Positions 57,429 to 64,000 of a stretch of 64,000 nucleotides of DNA are shown here, in pieces; the first letter of the stretch is position 1, and each line of letters starts with the position of its first letter. The notes beneath the pieces were generated by a model. That model was given only the letters and a program-made list of their open reading frames with translations, was not told where the DNA came from and made no database searches. Where the stretch lies: NCBI RefSeq assembly GCF_009708175.1, contig NZ_WMBB01000005.1, forward strand, positions 124,001-188,000, in the 5' to 3' direction. Source of the DNA: Nocardia aurantiaca (GTDB taxonomy: Bacteria > Actinomycetota > Actinomycetes > Mycobacteriales > Mycobacteriaceae). The position numbers were made by a program, and so were the translations under genes.

Positions 57429-57644
57429 ATGAACAGACACGAGAACGACATCCTGGAATTCGCCACCGCCTGGGCGCCTTATGGCGGCAATGACGCAGAG
57501 GCCTTCGTCCGATTCGGTTTGTCCTCCAGGGAATTCCACACGCGCCTGCTGCGCCTGCTGTGTTCCCCCGCCGCACGCATACTCGCCAACACCACGGTCG
57601 CACGGCTCCGCGCCCAATGCGTCGACCGCCTCGAACACCGCTGA
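57429..57644 (+). CDS. Small DUF3263 protein
   Basis: A 71-residue protein starting at ATG 57429. NRHENDILEFATAWAPYGGN, DAEAFVRFGLSSREFHTRLL and RLLCSP follow the DUF3263 pattern: an acidic helix, a Gly loop and a helix-turn-helix-like segment. The family is widespread in actinobacteria, short and of unknown function; DNA binding has been suspected from its shape. It is 23 bases after the phosphotransferase gene. Confidence 0.7.
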   Translation: MNRHENDILEFATAWAPYGGNDAEAFVRFGLSSREFHTRLLRLLCSPAARILANTTVARLRAQCVDRLEHR

Positions 57645-57694
57645 ATTCGGCCGGTGCACTCCATGCCGCACACGGTATGGAGTGCACCGAATTC
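57643..57694. terminator. Bidirectional terminator hairpin
   Basis: GGTGCACTCCAT (57653-57664) and ATGGAGTGCACC (57677-57688) form a 12-base stem around 12 bases, extended by GAATTC arms beyond a small bulge. It starts at the DUF3263 stop and separates convergent genes, so it can serve both. Confidence 0.78.
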
Positions 57695-57708
57695 GTTTGC
57701 CCCCCAGG

Positions 57709-57885
57709 CTATTCGAGGATCAGCGGAAAGCGGTAGGCCACCGCGGCGACCAGCGAATCCGTCCATTGCGTCAGCACCTCGTGCCCGGCGGCGCGGTCAG
57801 CATCGTTTCGGCGTCCGCACCTCTGGAAGCCGTCGGCGATCAGGATGACGCCGAGGGGTAGGCCGGGCATGTCGTCGATGTTCAT
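57709..57885 (-). CDS. Short ORF overlapping the MFS 3' end
   Basis: A 58-residue frame from ATG 57883-57885 reads MNIDDMPGLPLGVILIADGF then DRAAGHEVLTQWTDSLVAAV and AYRFPLILE. Its codons have the local coding bias, more so than the overlapping tail of the MFS gene. It has no family match and no strong ribosome binding site. It may be a real small protein or the end of a broken gene whose fusion to the MFS gene left a long tail there. Confidence 0.42.
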   Translation of the reverse strand: MNIDDMPGLPLGVILIADGFQRCGRRNDADRAAGHEVLTQWTDSLVAAVAYRFPLILE

Positions 57886-59050
57886 CGGGGAGCGGTTGCC
57901 TTGCGGGCAAGCAGGAACGGCCCATCCGGTGCGAGAGGACCGCCGGTATCACGGCCGCGAGGACGACGACGGCGGCCGCCGCGGGTGTGGCGCGCAGCCG
58001 GCCCGCGTTCACCATGACCCCGCCGAGCGCGGAGCCGGCGGCGATGCCGATGTTGAACGCGGCGATGTTGAGGGTGGCCGCCAGGGTGCTGGTCGGCCCG
58101 GCGATGGTGACCACCCGGGCCTGCAGCGCGGGGACCAGGGCGAAGGCGCTGACGCCCCAGCCGATCAGCAGGATCACCGTCAGGGCCTGGCTGTGATCGG
58201 CGGCGCGCACCAGGGCCAGCACGGTGGCGAGCAGCAGGAGGATGACGGGCAGCGCGGCGAGGGGGTGGCGGTCGTCGGCCCTCCCACCCAGTACACCGCC
58301 GACGGCGGAGGCCGTGCCGAACAGCAGCAGTAGGAGCGTGACCGCGCTCTGGTCGAATCCGCTCACCGTCTCCAGATAGGGGGCGATGAAGGTGTAGGGC
58401 ACGAAGATCGCTCCCCAGCCGAGGACGGTCGTCATCAGCGCAAGCGCGAGAGCGGCCGGCGCCCGCCGCGTCGCCGCGACGGGCCCGCCGACCGCAGGCG
58501 CGGTCTGTGGCCCGGGCAGCAGACGGTGCAGAGTGAGGGCGGCGACGGCCGAGAGGATGGCGACCGCGGCGAACGGTGCTCGCCAGGAGAGATGCTGCCC
58601 GAGCAGGGTGCCGCCGGGGACGCCGATCACGGTGGCCACGCTGAGGCCGGTGAACATCAGGGCGATCGCCGCGCCGCGCCGCGCCTGCGGCACGGCGGCT
58701 GCCGCGACCACGGAACCGGTGCCGAAGAATGCTCCGTGCGCGGAGGCGGTCACCAGTCGGGCGACCAACAGCACTGGGAAGTCGGGCGCCAGTGCCATCA
58801 CCAGGTGTCCGGCGCTGAAAAGCGTCATCAGGGCGAGGAGGGTGGTGCGCGGTGGCAGCCGCCGGGCCGCGAGGGCCAGGACCGGCCCGCCGATCGCGAC
58901 GCCGGCGGCGTAGCCGGTCACCAGGTAGCCGGCGGTCGGCACCGAGACCGACAGCGTGTCGGCCAGTGTGGGCAGCAGGCCGACGACAACGAACTCGGTG
59001 GTGCCGATGGCGAAGGCCGCGAGGGCGAGGGCGTACAGGAGCAGAGGCAT
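57797..59050 (-). CDS. MFS transporter (AraJ/YdhP type)
   Basis: A 417-residue 12-helix transporter. ALALAAFAIGTTEFVVVGLL, LVTASAHGAFFGTGSVVAAA and LMFTGLSVATVIGVPGGTLL are typical of the AraJ/YdhP/PbuE group of DHA1 exporters. The last 45 residues (after PAVLSHRMG) are Arg/Pro-rich and unlike the family, and another frame there looks coding. The true stop may have been lost by a small indel. Its ATG overlaps the stop of the SnoaL gene by one base (TGATG). Confidence 0.88.
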   Translation of the reverse strand: MPLLLYALALAAFAIGTTEFVVVGLLPTLADTLSVSVPTAGYLVTGYAAGVAIGGPVLALAARRLPPRTTLLALMTLFSAGHLVMALAPDFPVLLVARLVTASAHGAFFGTGSVVAAAAVPQARRGAAIALMFTGLSVATVIGVPGGTLLGQHLSWRAPFAAVAILSAVAALTLHRLLPGPQTAPAVGGPVAATRRAPAALALALMTTVLGWGAIFVPYTFIAPYLETVSGFDQSAVTLLLLLFGTASAVGGVLGGRADDRHPLAALPVILLLLATVLALVRAADHSQALTVILLIGWGVSAFALVPALQARVVTIAGPTSTLAATLNIAAFNIGIAAGSALGGVMVNAGRLRATPAAAAVVVLAAVIPAVLSHRMGRSCLPARQPLPDEHRRHARPTPRRHPDRRRLPEVRTPKRC

Positions 59051-59637
59051 CAGCCGTTGACACCCAACTGGGCCAGCAGGGTCTGGTTGTCCTCGATATG
59101 CCAGTCCTCGATGATCTTGTCGGTGCCGACGTGCTGGATGTCGATGGCGTTGAAGTCGACGTTCTGGCCCTTGCCCTGGGCGCCATTGAAGATACCCGTG
59201 AAGTGGCCGCGGAAGACCAGCCGGGCGGTGATCTTGTCTCCGGTGACCAACAGGTCCGACAGCTCGCAGGTCAGGTCCGGCACGGCGGTGCGGAAATTCT
59301 TCGAGGCGAAGGCCGGGCCGGTGGGCCCCTGCGGTCGTCCGGTGGGCAGGGTGTTGTCCCTGAACTGGGGGCTGACGGCGGCGTCGAGGTACGTCTGCTG
59401 ACCGGTGTTCCAGAAGGTGTACAGCTGCTGGGCCAGCTGAACCTCCTGGGCCGCTCGCTTCTCGCCGATCGAGCGGTCCACGGTGAGCGCCTGGGGCTGC
59501 ACCAAGCCGGGCGAACGGTCGATCAGATTCTGCGGCCAGGGGTCCGAGGACCGGTAGTGGGCGTGGGCGGCCGCGGCGGTGCCACCGGCCAGGCAGGCGG
59601 CGAGGACAGCGGTGAGGATCAGGGTGCGCGAACGCAT
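59050..59637 (-). CDS. Exported SnoaL-like (NTF2-fold) protein
   Basis: A 195-residue protein with a signal peptide ending near AAHAH. The mature part shows the SnoaL/ester-cyclase pattern: QQLYTFWNTGQQTYLDAAVS, PQFRDNTLPTGRPQGPTG, ELSDLLVTGDKITARLVFRG and IQHVGTDKIIEDWHIEDNQT. The family includes polyketide cyclases but also many proteins of unknown role, and an exported version suggests detoxification or ligand binding. It lies between the SDR and MFS genes, all on one strand. Confidence 0.82.
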   Translation of the reverse strand: MRSRTLILTAVLAACLAGGTAAAAHAHYRSSDPWPQNLIDRSPGLVQPQALTVDRSIGEKRAAQEVQLAQQLYTFWNTGQQTYLDAAVSPQFRDNTLPTGRPQGPTGPAFASKNFRTAVPDLTCELSDLLVTGDKITARLVFRGHFTGIFNGAQGKGQNVDFNAIDIQHVGTDKIIEDWHIEDNQTLLAQLGVNG

Positions 59638-59736
59638 GGGATCACTCCTCGAATCAGTCGGTCACGCATCCGGTTTCGGGCGTGCCGGGGTGGCCGGCCA
59701 GCCTTCTCGACAGGCCGGAATGGATTGAGCTGTGCG

Positions 59737-60519
59737 TCAGATCTGGCGCAGTGCGCCGCCGTCGACGGCCCATTCGGCGCCGGTGACCTGGCCTGCGAGC
59801 GGGGAGAGCAGGTAGGTGATGACCCGGGCGACGTCTTCGGGTTCGCCGAGCCGGGCGCTGGGCAGTCGCCGCACCTCGTGCACGAAGTGGTCGATCGCCG
59901 CTTCCGGCGCGAGGCCGAACTGGGCGCCGAGCTGCTCGGCGAACCCGCCCGGGGCGTCCCACAGCCTGGTGCGGGTCGGGCCGGGTGCGACCACATTGGA
60001 GCGCACCCCGCGTGGGCCGAACTCGCTCGCGAGGGTCTTGTTCAGTGACAGCAGGGCCGTCTTGGCGGAGGCGTAGTCCACCAGGGGCACGTCGGGCAGC
60101 CGGGCGGCCTCGCTTGTCACGTGGACCAGTGAGCCGCCGTGCTCCAGCAGGGCAGGCAGCGCTGCGCGGGTCATCCGGACGACCGAGTGGAAATTGAGGT
60201 CGAATGCGGCCTGCCACTGTTCGTCGGTCACCTCCAGGAAGCCGGCGCGTGCGTGAAGACCGCCGACATTGTTGACCAGGCCGTCCAGGCGTCCGTGGCG
60301 GGTCAGTACTTCGGCCACGACCTGCGCGGGCGCTTGCGGATCGGTCGCGTCGGCCGCGAGGACGCTCGCCCGCTCGCTGAGCCCCGCGATGCCCTCGATG
60401 CTGCGGGCCGTGCCGATCACGGTGGCCCCCTCGGCGACGAGGGTGCGGACCGTGGCCGCGCCGATGCCGGCGGAGGCTCCCGTGACCAGGAAGACCTTGC
60501 CGTCCAGTTGGAGATCCAT
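59737..60519 (-). CDS. Short-chain dehydrogenase/reductase
   Basis: A 260-residue classical SDR. ATG 60519 is chosen because AAGGAACAGCTG lies upstream and LDGKVFLVTGASAGIGAATV follows directly. NNVGGLHA marks the next strand, VTSEAARLPDVPLVDYASAK gives the catalytic Ser and Tyr/Lys, and PGPTRTRLWD the cofactor loop. Members reduce ketones or oxidise alcohols with NAD(P). It is divergent from a LysR gene, which probably regulates it. Confidence 0.92.
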   Translation of the reverse strand: MDLQLDGKVFLVTGASAGIGAATVRTLVAEGATVIGTARSIEGIAGLSERASVLAADATDPQAPAQVVAEVLTRHGRLDGLVNNVGGLHARAGFLEVTDEQWQAAFDLNFHSVVRMTRAALPALLEHGGSLVHVTSEAARLPDVPLVDYASAKTALLSLNKTLASEFGPRGVRSNVVAPGPTRTRLWDAPGGFAEQLGAQFGLAPEAAIDHFVHEVRRLPSARLGEPEDVARVITYLLSPLAGQVTGAEWAVDGGALRQI

Positions 60520-60641
60520 CAGCTGTTCCTTCGCGTCATTGGGATCGGCCGCCGTCTTTCCGGCGGCCACACCACAACCCTCGCTCAGGCTCCACTGATA
60601 AGTCCAAGGCTTGTTTTCTACGTCAACGATAAAATCTGCTC

Positions 60642-61598
60642 ATGGCAATACCGACCTTCCGGCAGCTCGAATACCTGGTCACGGTCGTCGACACCGGTTC
60701 CTTCACCCGCGCCGCCGAGCACCTGCATGTCACCCAGCCCGCGCTCTCCCATCAGATGCGGGCCTTGGAGAGCGCGGTCGGCGGCCCGCTGCTCGAGCGC
60801 CTGCCGCGCTCGGTGCGGCTGACTCCGATGGGCCGGGCGGTACTGCCGCATGCCCGCGCCGCGCTCGCCGAGGCCGGACGCCTGCACACCGTCGCACGGC
60901 GCACGGCCGGCCTCGAGGAAGGCGAGCTGGAGATCGCCGCCATCTACTCGGTCAGCCTCGGCATCCTGCCGCCCGTCCTGCGCGCCTGGCGCCAGCGTCA
61001 CCCGGGTGTGCGGATCCGGCTGCGCGAGTACCCGCACACCGATCGGCTCCAGGCCGCCATCGCCGGAGGCCGCGCCGACCTCGCCATCGGTCCCGTTCCG
61101 GTCGCCTGGGAGGGGCCGATCCACGAACTCGGCGCCGAGGAGTTCGCGATCGTCCTGTCGGCCGACGATCCGCTGGCCGACCACCCCACGGGCAGCGTCG
61201 TGCTCACCGATCTCGCGGACCGTGCCTGGGTCCACTACGCCCCCGACCATGGTCTCGCCGATCTGCTCGACCACGTCTGCGTTGAGGCCGGCTTTCATCC
61301 GCAGGCGGCGATCCGCGTCGAACAGACCTCCGCCGCACCCCTGCTCGCCGCCGCCGGGCTCGGCCCGGCTCTGGTACCGGCCAACATCATCCCGCCTCAC
61401 TTCGACGGCGTCCTGCTCCGCCCCGATCCTCCGGTTCGCCGCACTCTCACCGCCTACACCCGCGCCCGGCCAGACCCTCTCACGGTGGCTTTCGCCGACT
61501 TCCTGGCCGACCAGGCCCGCGTCGACCCGACCGGATTCGCGGCGGCCGCCACGCTTGTCGACCGGACGGACACCCCCGCGCGCGGACAGAACCTCTAA
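60642..61598 (+). CDS. LysR-type transcriptional regulator
   Basis: A 318-residue LysR protein: PTFRQLEYLVTVVDTGSFTR, AAEHLHVTQPALSHQMRALE and LERLPRSVRLTPMGRAVLPH form the DNA-binding domain, and the rest is the effector-binding fold (IAAIYSVSLGILPPVLRAWR). It is divergent from the SDR gene with 122 bases between starts, an interval that is AT-richer and should contain the binding site. It likely activates the SDR-SnoaL-MFS group in response to a substrate. Confidence 0.92.
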   Translation: MAIPTFRQLEYLVTVVDTGSFTRAAEHLHVTQPALSHQMRALESAVGGPLLERLPRSVRLTPMGRAVLPHARAALAEAGRLHTVARRTAGLEEGELEIAAIYSVSLGILPPVLRAWRQRHPGVRIRLREYPHTDRLQAAIAGGRADLAIGPVPVAWEGPIHELGAEEFAIVLSADDPLADHPTGSVVLTDLADRAWVHYAPDHGLADLLDHVCVEAGFHPQAAIRVEQTSAAPLLAAAGLGPALVPANIIPPHFDGVLLRPDPPVRRTLTAYTRARPDPLTVAFADFLADQARVDPTGFAAAATLVDRTDTPARGQNL

Positions 61599-61971
61599 TG
61601 CCGCAATGTCGCGCTCGCACACCGTGTTCCGCACATCCACGGTCGCGCGCGCCTTGCGGGAACCGCGGGTTCGCCTCGAACTGCTACGACCGAGTCGATG
61701 TCCGCGTCGGCCAGCACATCCAGGCCGGCACCCATCGTGACCGGATGCCGGACTGCTTCGTCAGCGACGCCGCCTGATCCCTGCGAGGACACCGCGACTC
61801 ATCCCTGCGGGTCACAAGCCGACCAGTGTGAACAGCCCCGGATCCCGTTCCGGAAGTCGTGCCGGATGTGTTCCGCAATGACCGTATGGCGACGATGTCA
61901 GTCGCTACTCGATCTCGGATGTGTGAGGTCGGGCGATGCCGGATTCGACCGGGCCTGTGGGGGATCCAGCG
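61599..61971. other. 373-base interval without a recognisable gene
   Basis: Only short frames with no family motif cross this interval, which separates the LysR gene from the convergent FAD oxidoreductase gene. No clear hairpin terminator was found. Confidence 0.5.
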
Positions 61972-63387
61972 TCACCGCCCGAGATGGCGGAGCGCTGCGG
62001 CGGCGGCATTGGCGCCGCACATGCCGTGGGCGCCGGGGCCGGGCGGGGTTGCCGCCGAGCAGATGTACATGCCTGGCACGCCGACGCTGTAGGGCGACAC
62101 TGTGATTCGCGGACCGAAGATGAGTTGGCGAATGTCCTTGGACCCGGTCATGATGTCGCCGCCGACGTAATTGGGGTTGTAGGCGGTCATATCGGTGGCG
62201 GTGCGGACGGTGTGGCCGATGATCCGGTCGCGGAAACCGGGGGCGAAACGTTCGATCTGGGCGATGATCGCGGCGGTCGCGTCTCCGGTATAGCCGTGGG
62301 GAACATGGGCATAGGTCCACACCGGCTGGATGTCGCCGATCGAGCGTTGCGGATCGGCCAGGTACTGCTGGCCCACCAGGACGAACGGCCGCTGCGGCAT
62401 ACGGCCGATGTGGATGTCGCGTTCGGCGGCGGCCAGTTCGGCGTACGCGCCCGCGAGATGGACGGTCCCGGCGCGGCGGGCGTCCGGATTGGTCCACGGC
62501 ACACCGCCCTGCACGGCGAAGTCGACCTTGAACGCGCCGGGGCCACGTCGGAATCGCCGGTAGGCGCGGGCGATTCGTGCGGGCAGCCGGTCGCCGAGGA
62601 TGTTCGCGACCGCGTCGGGTGCGAGGTCGAACAGGGTCAGGTCGGCGCTCGGCAGCTGTGATGCGGCGTCGATACGGACCCCGGTTTCGATCTTGCCGCC
62701 CAGGTCGGTCAGCAGGGCGGCCAGCGCGTCGGCGATCGACTGGGAACCGCCCGCCGCGACCGGCCAGCCGTGGCGGTGCCCGGCGGTGATGATGCCGAGC
62801 CCGATGGCGGAGGTCATCGGATAGTGCAGCGGCCGGAAGGCATGGGCGGCAATGCCTCCGAAGAGTGCGCGGGCCTGTTCGGTGCGGAAGGTCCGGGCCA
62901 GGGTGGACGCGGGGAGCAGGGTCGGTGCGCCGAACCGCGCCAGCGTCAGCGGATGGCGCGGAATCCGCAGCAGGGGCCGCATGATGTCCGCGCCCAAATC
63001 GTCGTACCGGGCGGCCGGGCCTTCGAACAGCGTCCGCCAGCGCCGTCCGTCCGCGCCGAGTCCTGCCGCGGTGTGCCCGACCGAGCGGTGCAATACTCCG
63101 GCCGAACCATCGTCGAGTGGATGCACGCAGTCCAGTTCCGCGGTGCGCCAGGACAATCCGTACTTCTCCAGCCCGAGCTCGGCCAGGAACGGCGACCCGA
63201 CGGCCATCGGGTGGATGGCCGAGCACTGGTCGTGGAACAGTCCGGGCAGGATGGCCTCCTGGGTGCGGGTGCCGCCGCCGATCTCGGCCATCGCCTCCAG
63301 AACGGTGACCTGCACGCCCGACCGCGCGAGCGCGACCGCCGCGGCGAGCCCGTTGGGGCCCGCCCCGACCACGGTCGCCGTGCTCAT
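61972..63387 (-). CDS. FAD-dependent oxidoreductase, COG1233/phytoene-desaturase-like
   Basis: A 471-residue flavoprotein from ATG 63387. The N-terminal dinucleotide motif is VVGAGPNGLAAAVALARSGV, followed by VTVLEAMAEIGGGTRT. AAGGSQSIADALAALLTDLG and the C-terminal GVPGMYICSAATPPGPGAHG fit the COG1233 oxidoreductases related to carotenoid desaturases and PYROXD2. The start overlaps the stop of the DUF3556 gene by four bases (ATGA), so both belong to one operon. The substrate could be a lipid or isoprenoid; this is inference. Confidence 0.85.
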   Translation of the reverse strand: MSTATVVGAGPNGLAAAVALARSGVQVTVLEAMAEIGGGTRTQEAILPGLFHDQCSAIHPMAVGSPFLAELGLEKYGLSWRTAELDCVHPLDDGSAGVLHRSVGHTAAGLGADGRRWRTLFEGPAARYDDLGADIMRPLLRIPRHPLTLARFGAPTLLPASTLARTFRTEQARALFGGIAAHAFRPLHYPMTSAIGLGIITAGHRHGWPVAAGGSQSIADALAALLTDLGGKIETGVRIDAASQLPSADLTLFDLAPDAVANILGDRLPARIARAYRRFRRGPGAFKVDFAVQGGVPWTNPDARRAGTVHLAGAYAELAAAERDIHIGRMPQRPFVLVGQQYLADPQRSIGDIQPVWTYAHVPHGYTGDATAAIIAQIERFAPGFRDRIIGHTVRTATDMTAYNPNYVGGDIMTGSKDIRQLIFGPRITVSPYSVGVPGMYICSAATPPGPGAHGMCGANAAAAALRHLGR

Positions 63388-64000
63388 GCCGTCGCCTCGT
63401 ATTCGCCCCGGGGAACCGCCTCGGCGGCACCGGTTTCCGGCCTGGTCCATGTGACCTGCACCGGGATGGGGCCGTTGGGCAGCCAGGGCTGTTCGGCGAC
63501 GGCGTCGGCCACCTTCCAGGCTCCGCGTTCGACCACGCCGAGTGCCGCATCGATCACCTTGTAATGCTGCACCTTGCTGCCCCAGGCCTGCGACTCCACC
63601 CAGACGATGACGAGTTCACCCGGTTCGAACCGGGCCTCGCTCTGCACCGCGGCGATGAGGTCCTCGTTGTGCAGGTGACCGTCACCGAAGTTGAAGCCGA
63701 TCAGCGAGTTGCAGGTGAACTCGGCCTCGCGCACGGTGCGGGTGTCGATGTCGGGCAGGTTCTTCAGCAGCACCGAGAACAGGCCGCGGCCCTGGCTGTG
63801 CATGGTCCGCCAGCCGATGGTCTGTTGCATGGTGATCTCGGCCCATAGCGGTTCATAGCCGAACGCGACGAACTGGTCGACCTGGTTGGCCGCCGAACGG
63901 GTGACCCGGTTCAGTTTGGCCTCCGCGCCCGGCGCGAACGCCCACACCGCCGAGGCCCAGTTGCCCGCGTACTGCCGCATCGACGGCAGGAACGACACCT
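63384..64000 (-). CDS. DUF3556-type protein, 5' end outside window
   Basis: The last 205 residues or so of a longer protein enter from the right edge. The visible part reads NWASAVWAFAPGAEAKLNRV, QVDQFVAFGYEPLWAEITMQ, LHNEDLIAAVQSEARFEPGE and LVIVWVESQAWGSKVQHYKV. I recognise this as the C-terminal region of DUF3556 membrane proteins of mycobacteria and nocardiae, of unknown function. It precedes the FAD oxidoreductase gene and overlaps its start, so the two probably act on related substrates. Confidence 0.62.
   Translation of the reverse strand, partial: VSFLPSMRQYAGNWASAVWAFAPGAEAKLNRVTRSAANQVDQFVAFGYEPLWAEITMQQTIGWRTMHSQGRGLFSVLLKNLPDIDTRTVREAEFTCNSLIGFNFGDGHLHNEDLIAAVQSEARFEPGELVIVWVESQAWGSKVQHYKVIDAALGVVERGAWKVADAVAEQPWLPNGPIPVQVTWTRPETGAAEAVPRGEYEATA

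Noticed and set aside
61898..63550. 550-codon minus-strand frame across the FAD oxidoreductase
   Set aside because: Same strand but a different frame from the real gene, Arg/Pro-rich with no motifs; the true frame carries the FAD signature.

Overview
The window is high-GC actinobacterial DNA, most likely from Nocardia or a close mycolic-acid-producing relative. The evidence is gene content: dapB followed by a small membrane protein as in mycobacteria, dapA-rnj-ftsK in mycobacterial order, an Mtb12-type lipoprotein, a PknK-type kinase and a DUF3556 protein. No rRNA, tRNA, CRISPR array, transposase or phage gene was seen.

Layout. 1-2.6 kb: a phytase-like lipoprotein cut by the window edge, dapB, a membrane protein and a secreted SRPBCC protein. 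2.6-6.2 kb: an overlapping minus-strand ureide operon (DUF6986 lyase-like protein, allantoicase, PuuE allantoinase) with a decayed racemase upstream. 6.2-11.5 kb: a divergent MarR/MFS pair, a DUF6817 protein, a secreted lipase and a PHP-domain protein. 11.6-17.3 kb: a hydrolase/flavin-monooxygenase operon divergent from its TetR, a DUF1992 protein and a P450 without the ExxR motif. 17.3-21.3 kb: a flavodoxin-like protein, a response regulator, a histidine kinase and a kinase-like membrane protein, then a ribbon-helix-helix protein with its own palindrome. 21.4-30 kb: the housekeeping block dapA-rnj, two small secreted proteins and ftsK.

30-46 kb is accessory. It holds an ABC exporter, an acyl-CoA dehydrogenase, SlyD, AraC, TetR and GlxA regulators, a beta-lactamase-fold hydrolase and several esterases. 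Gene remnants are scattered through it: an AfsR-type regulator, a saccharopine-dehydrogenase tail, an alpha/beta-hydrolase tail and possibly a GntR piece. 46-57.6 kb: UppP, an MFS transporter fused in frame to a MarR regulator, an EamA transporter, a PknK-like kinase/ATPase, a PucR regulator, an acyl-CoA-ligase remnant and a phosphotransferase. 57.7-64 kb: a LysR-controlled MFS/SnoaL/SDR group, then a FAD oxidoreductase overlapping a DUF3556 gene cut by the window end.

The most notable items are the MFS-MarR fusion with two matching 13-bp operator-like sites and an internal ribosome binding site, the ExxR-less P450, the PknK-like protein with Asn for Lys in its catalytic loop, a 42-bp AT-rich palindrome at a truncated gene, and the ureide operon with an uncharacterised lyase-like gene. 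Start codons were re-chosen from ribosome binding sites where possible. Family names come from reading the protein sequences, without database searches.
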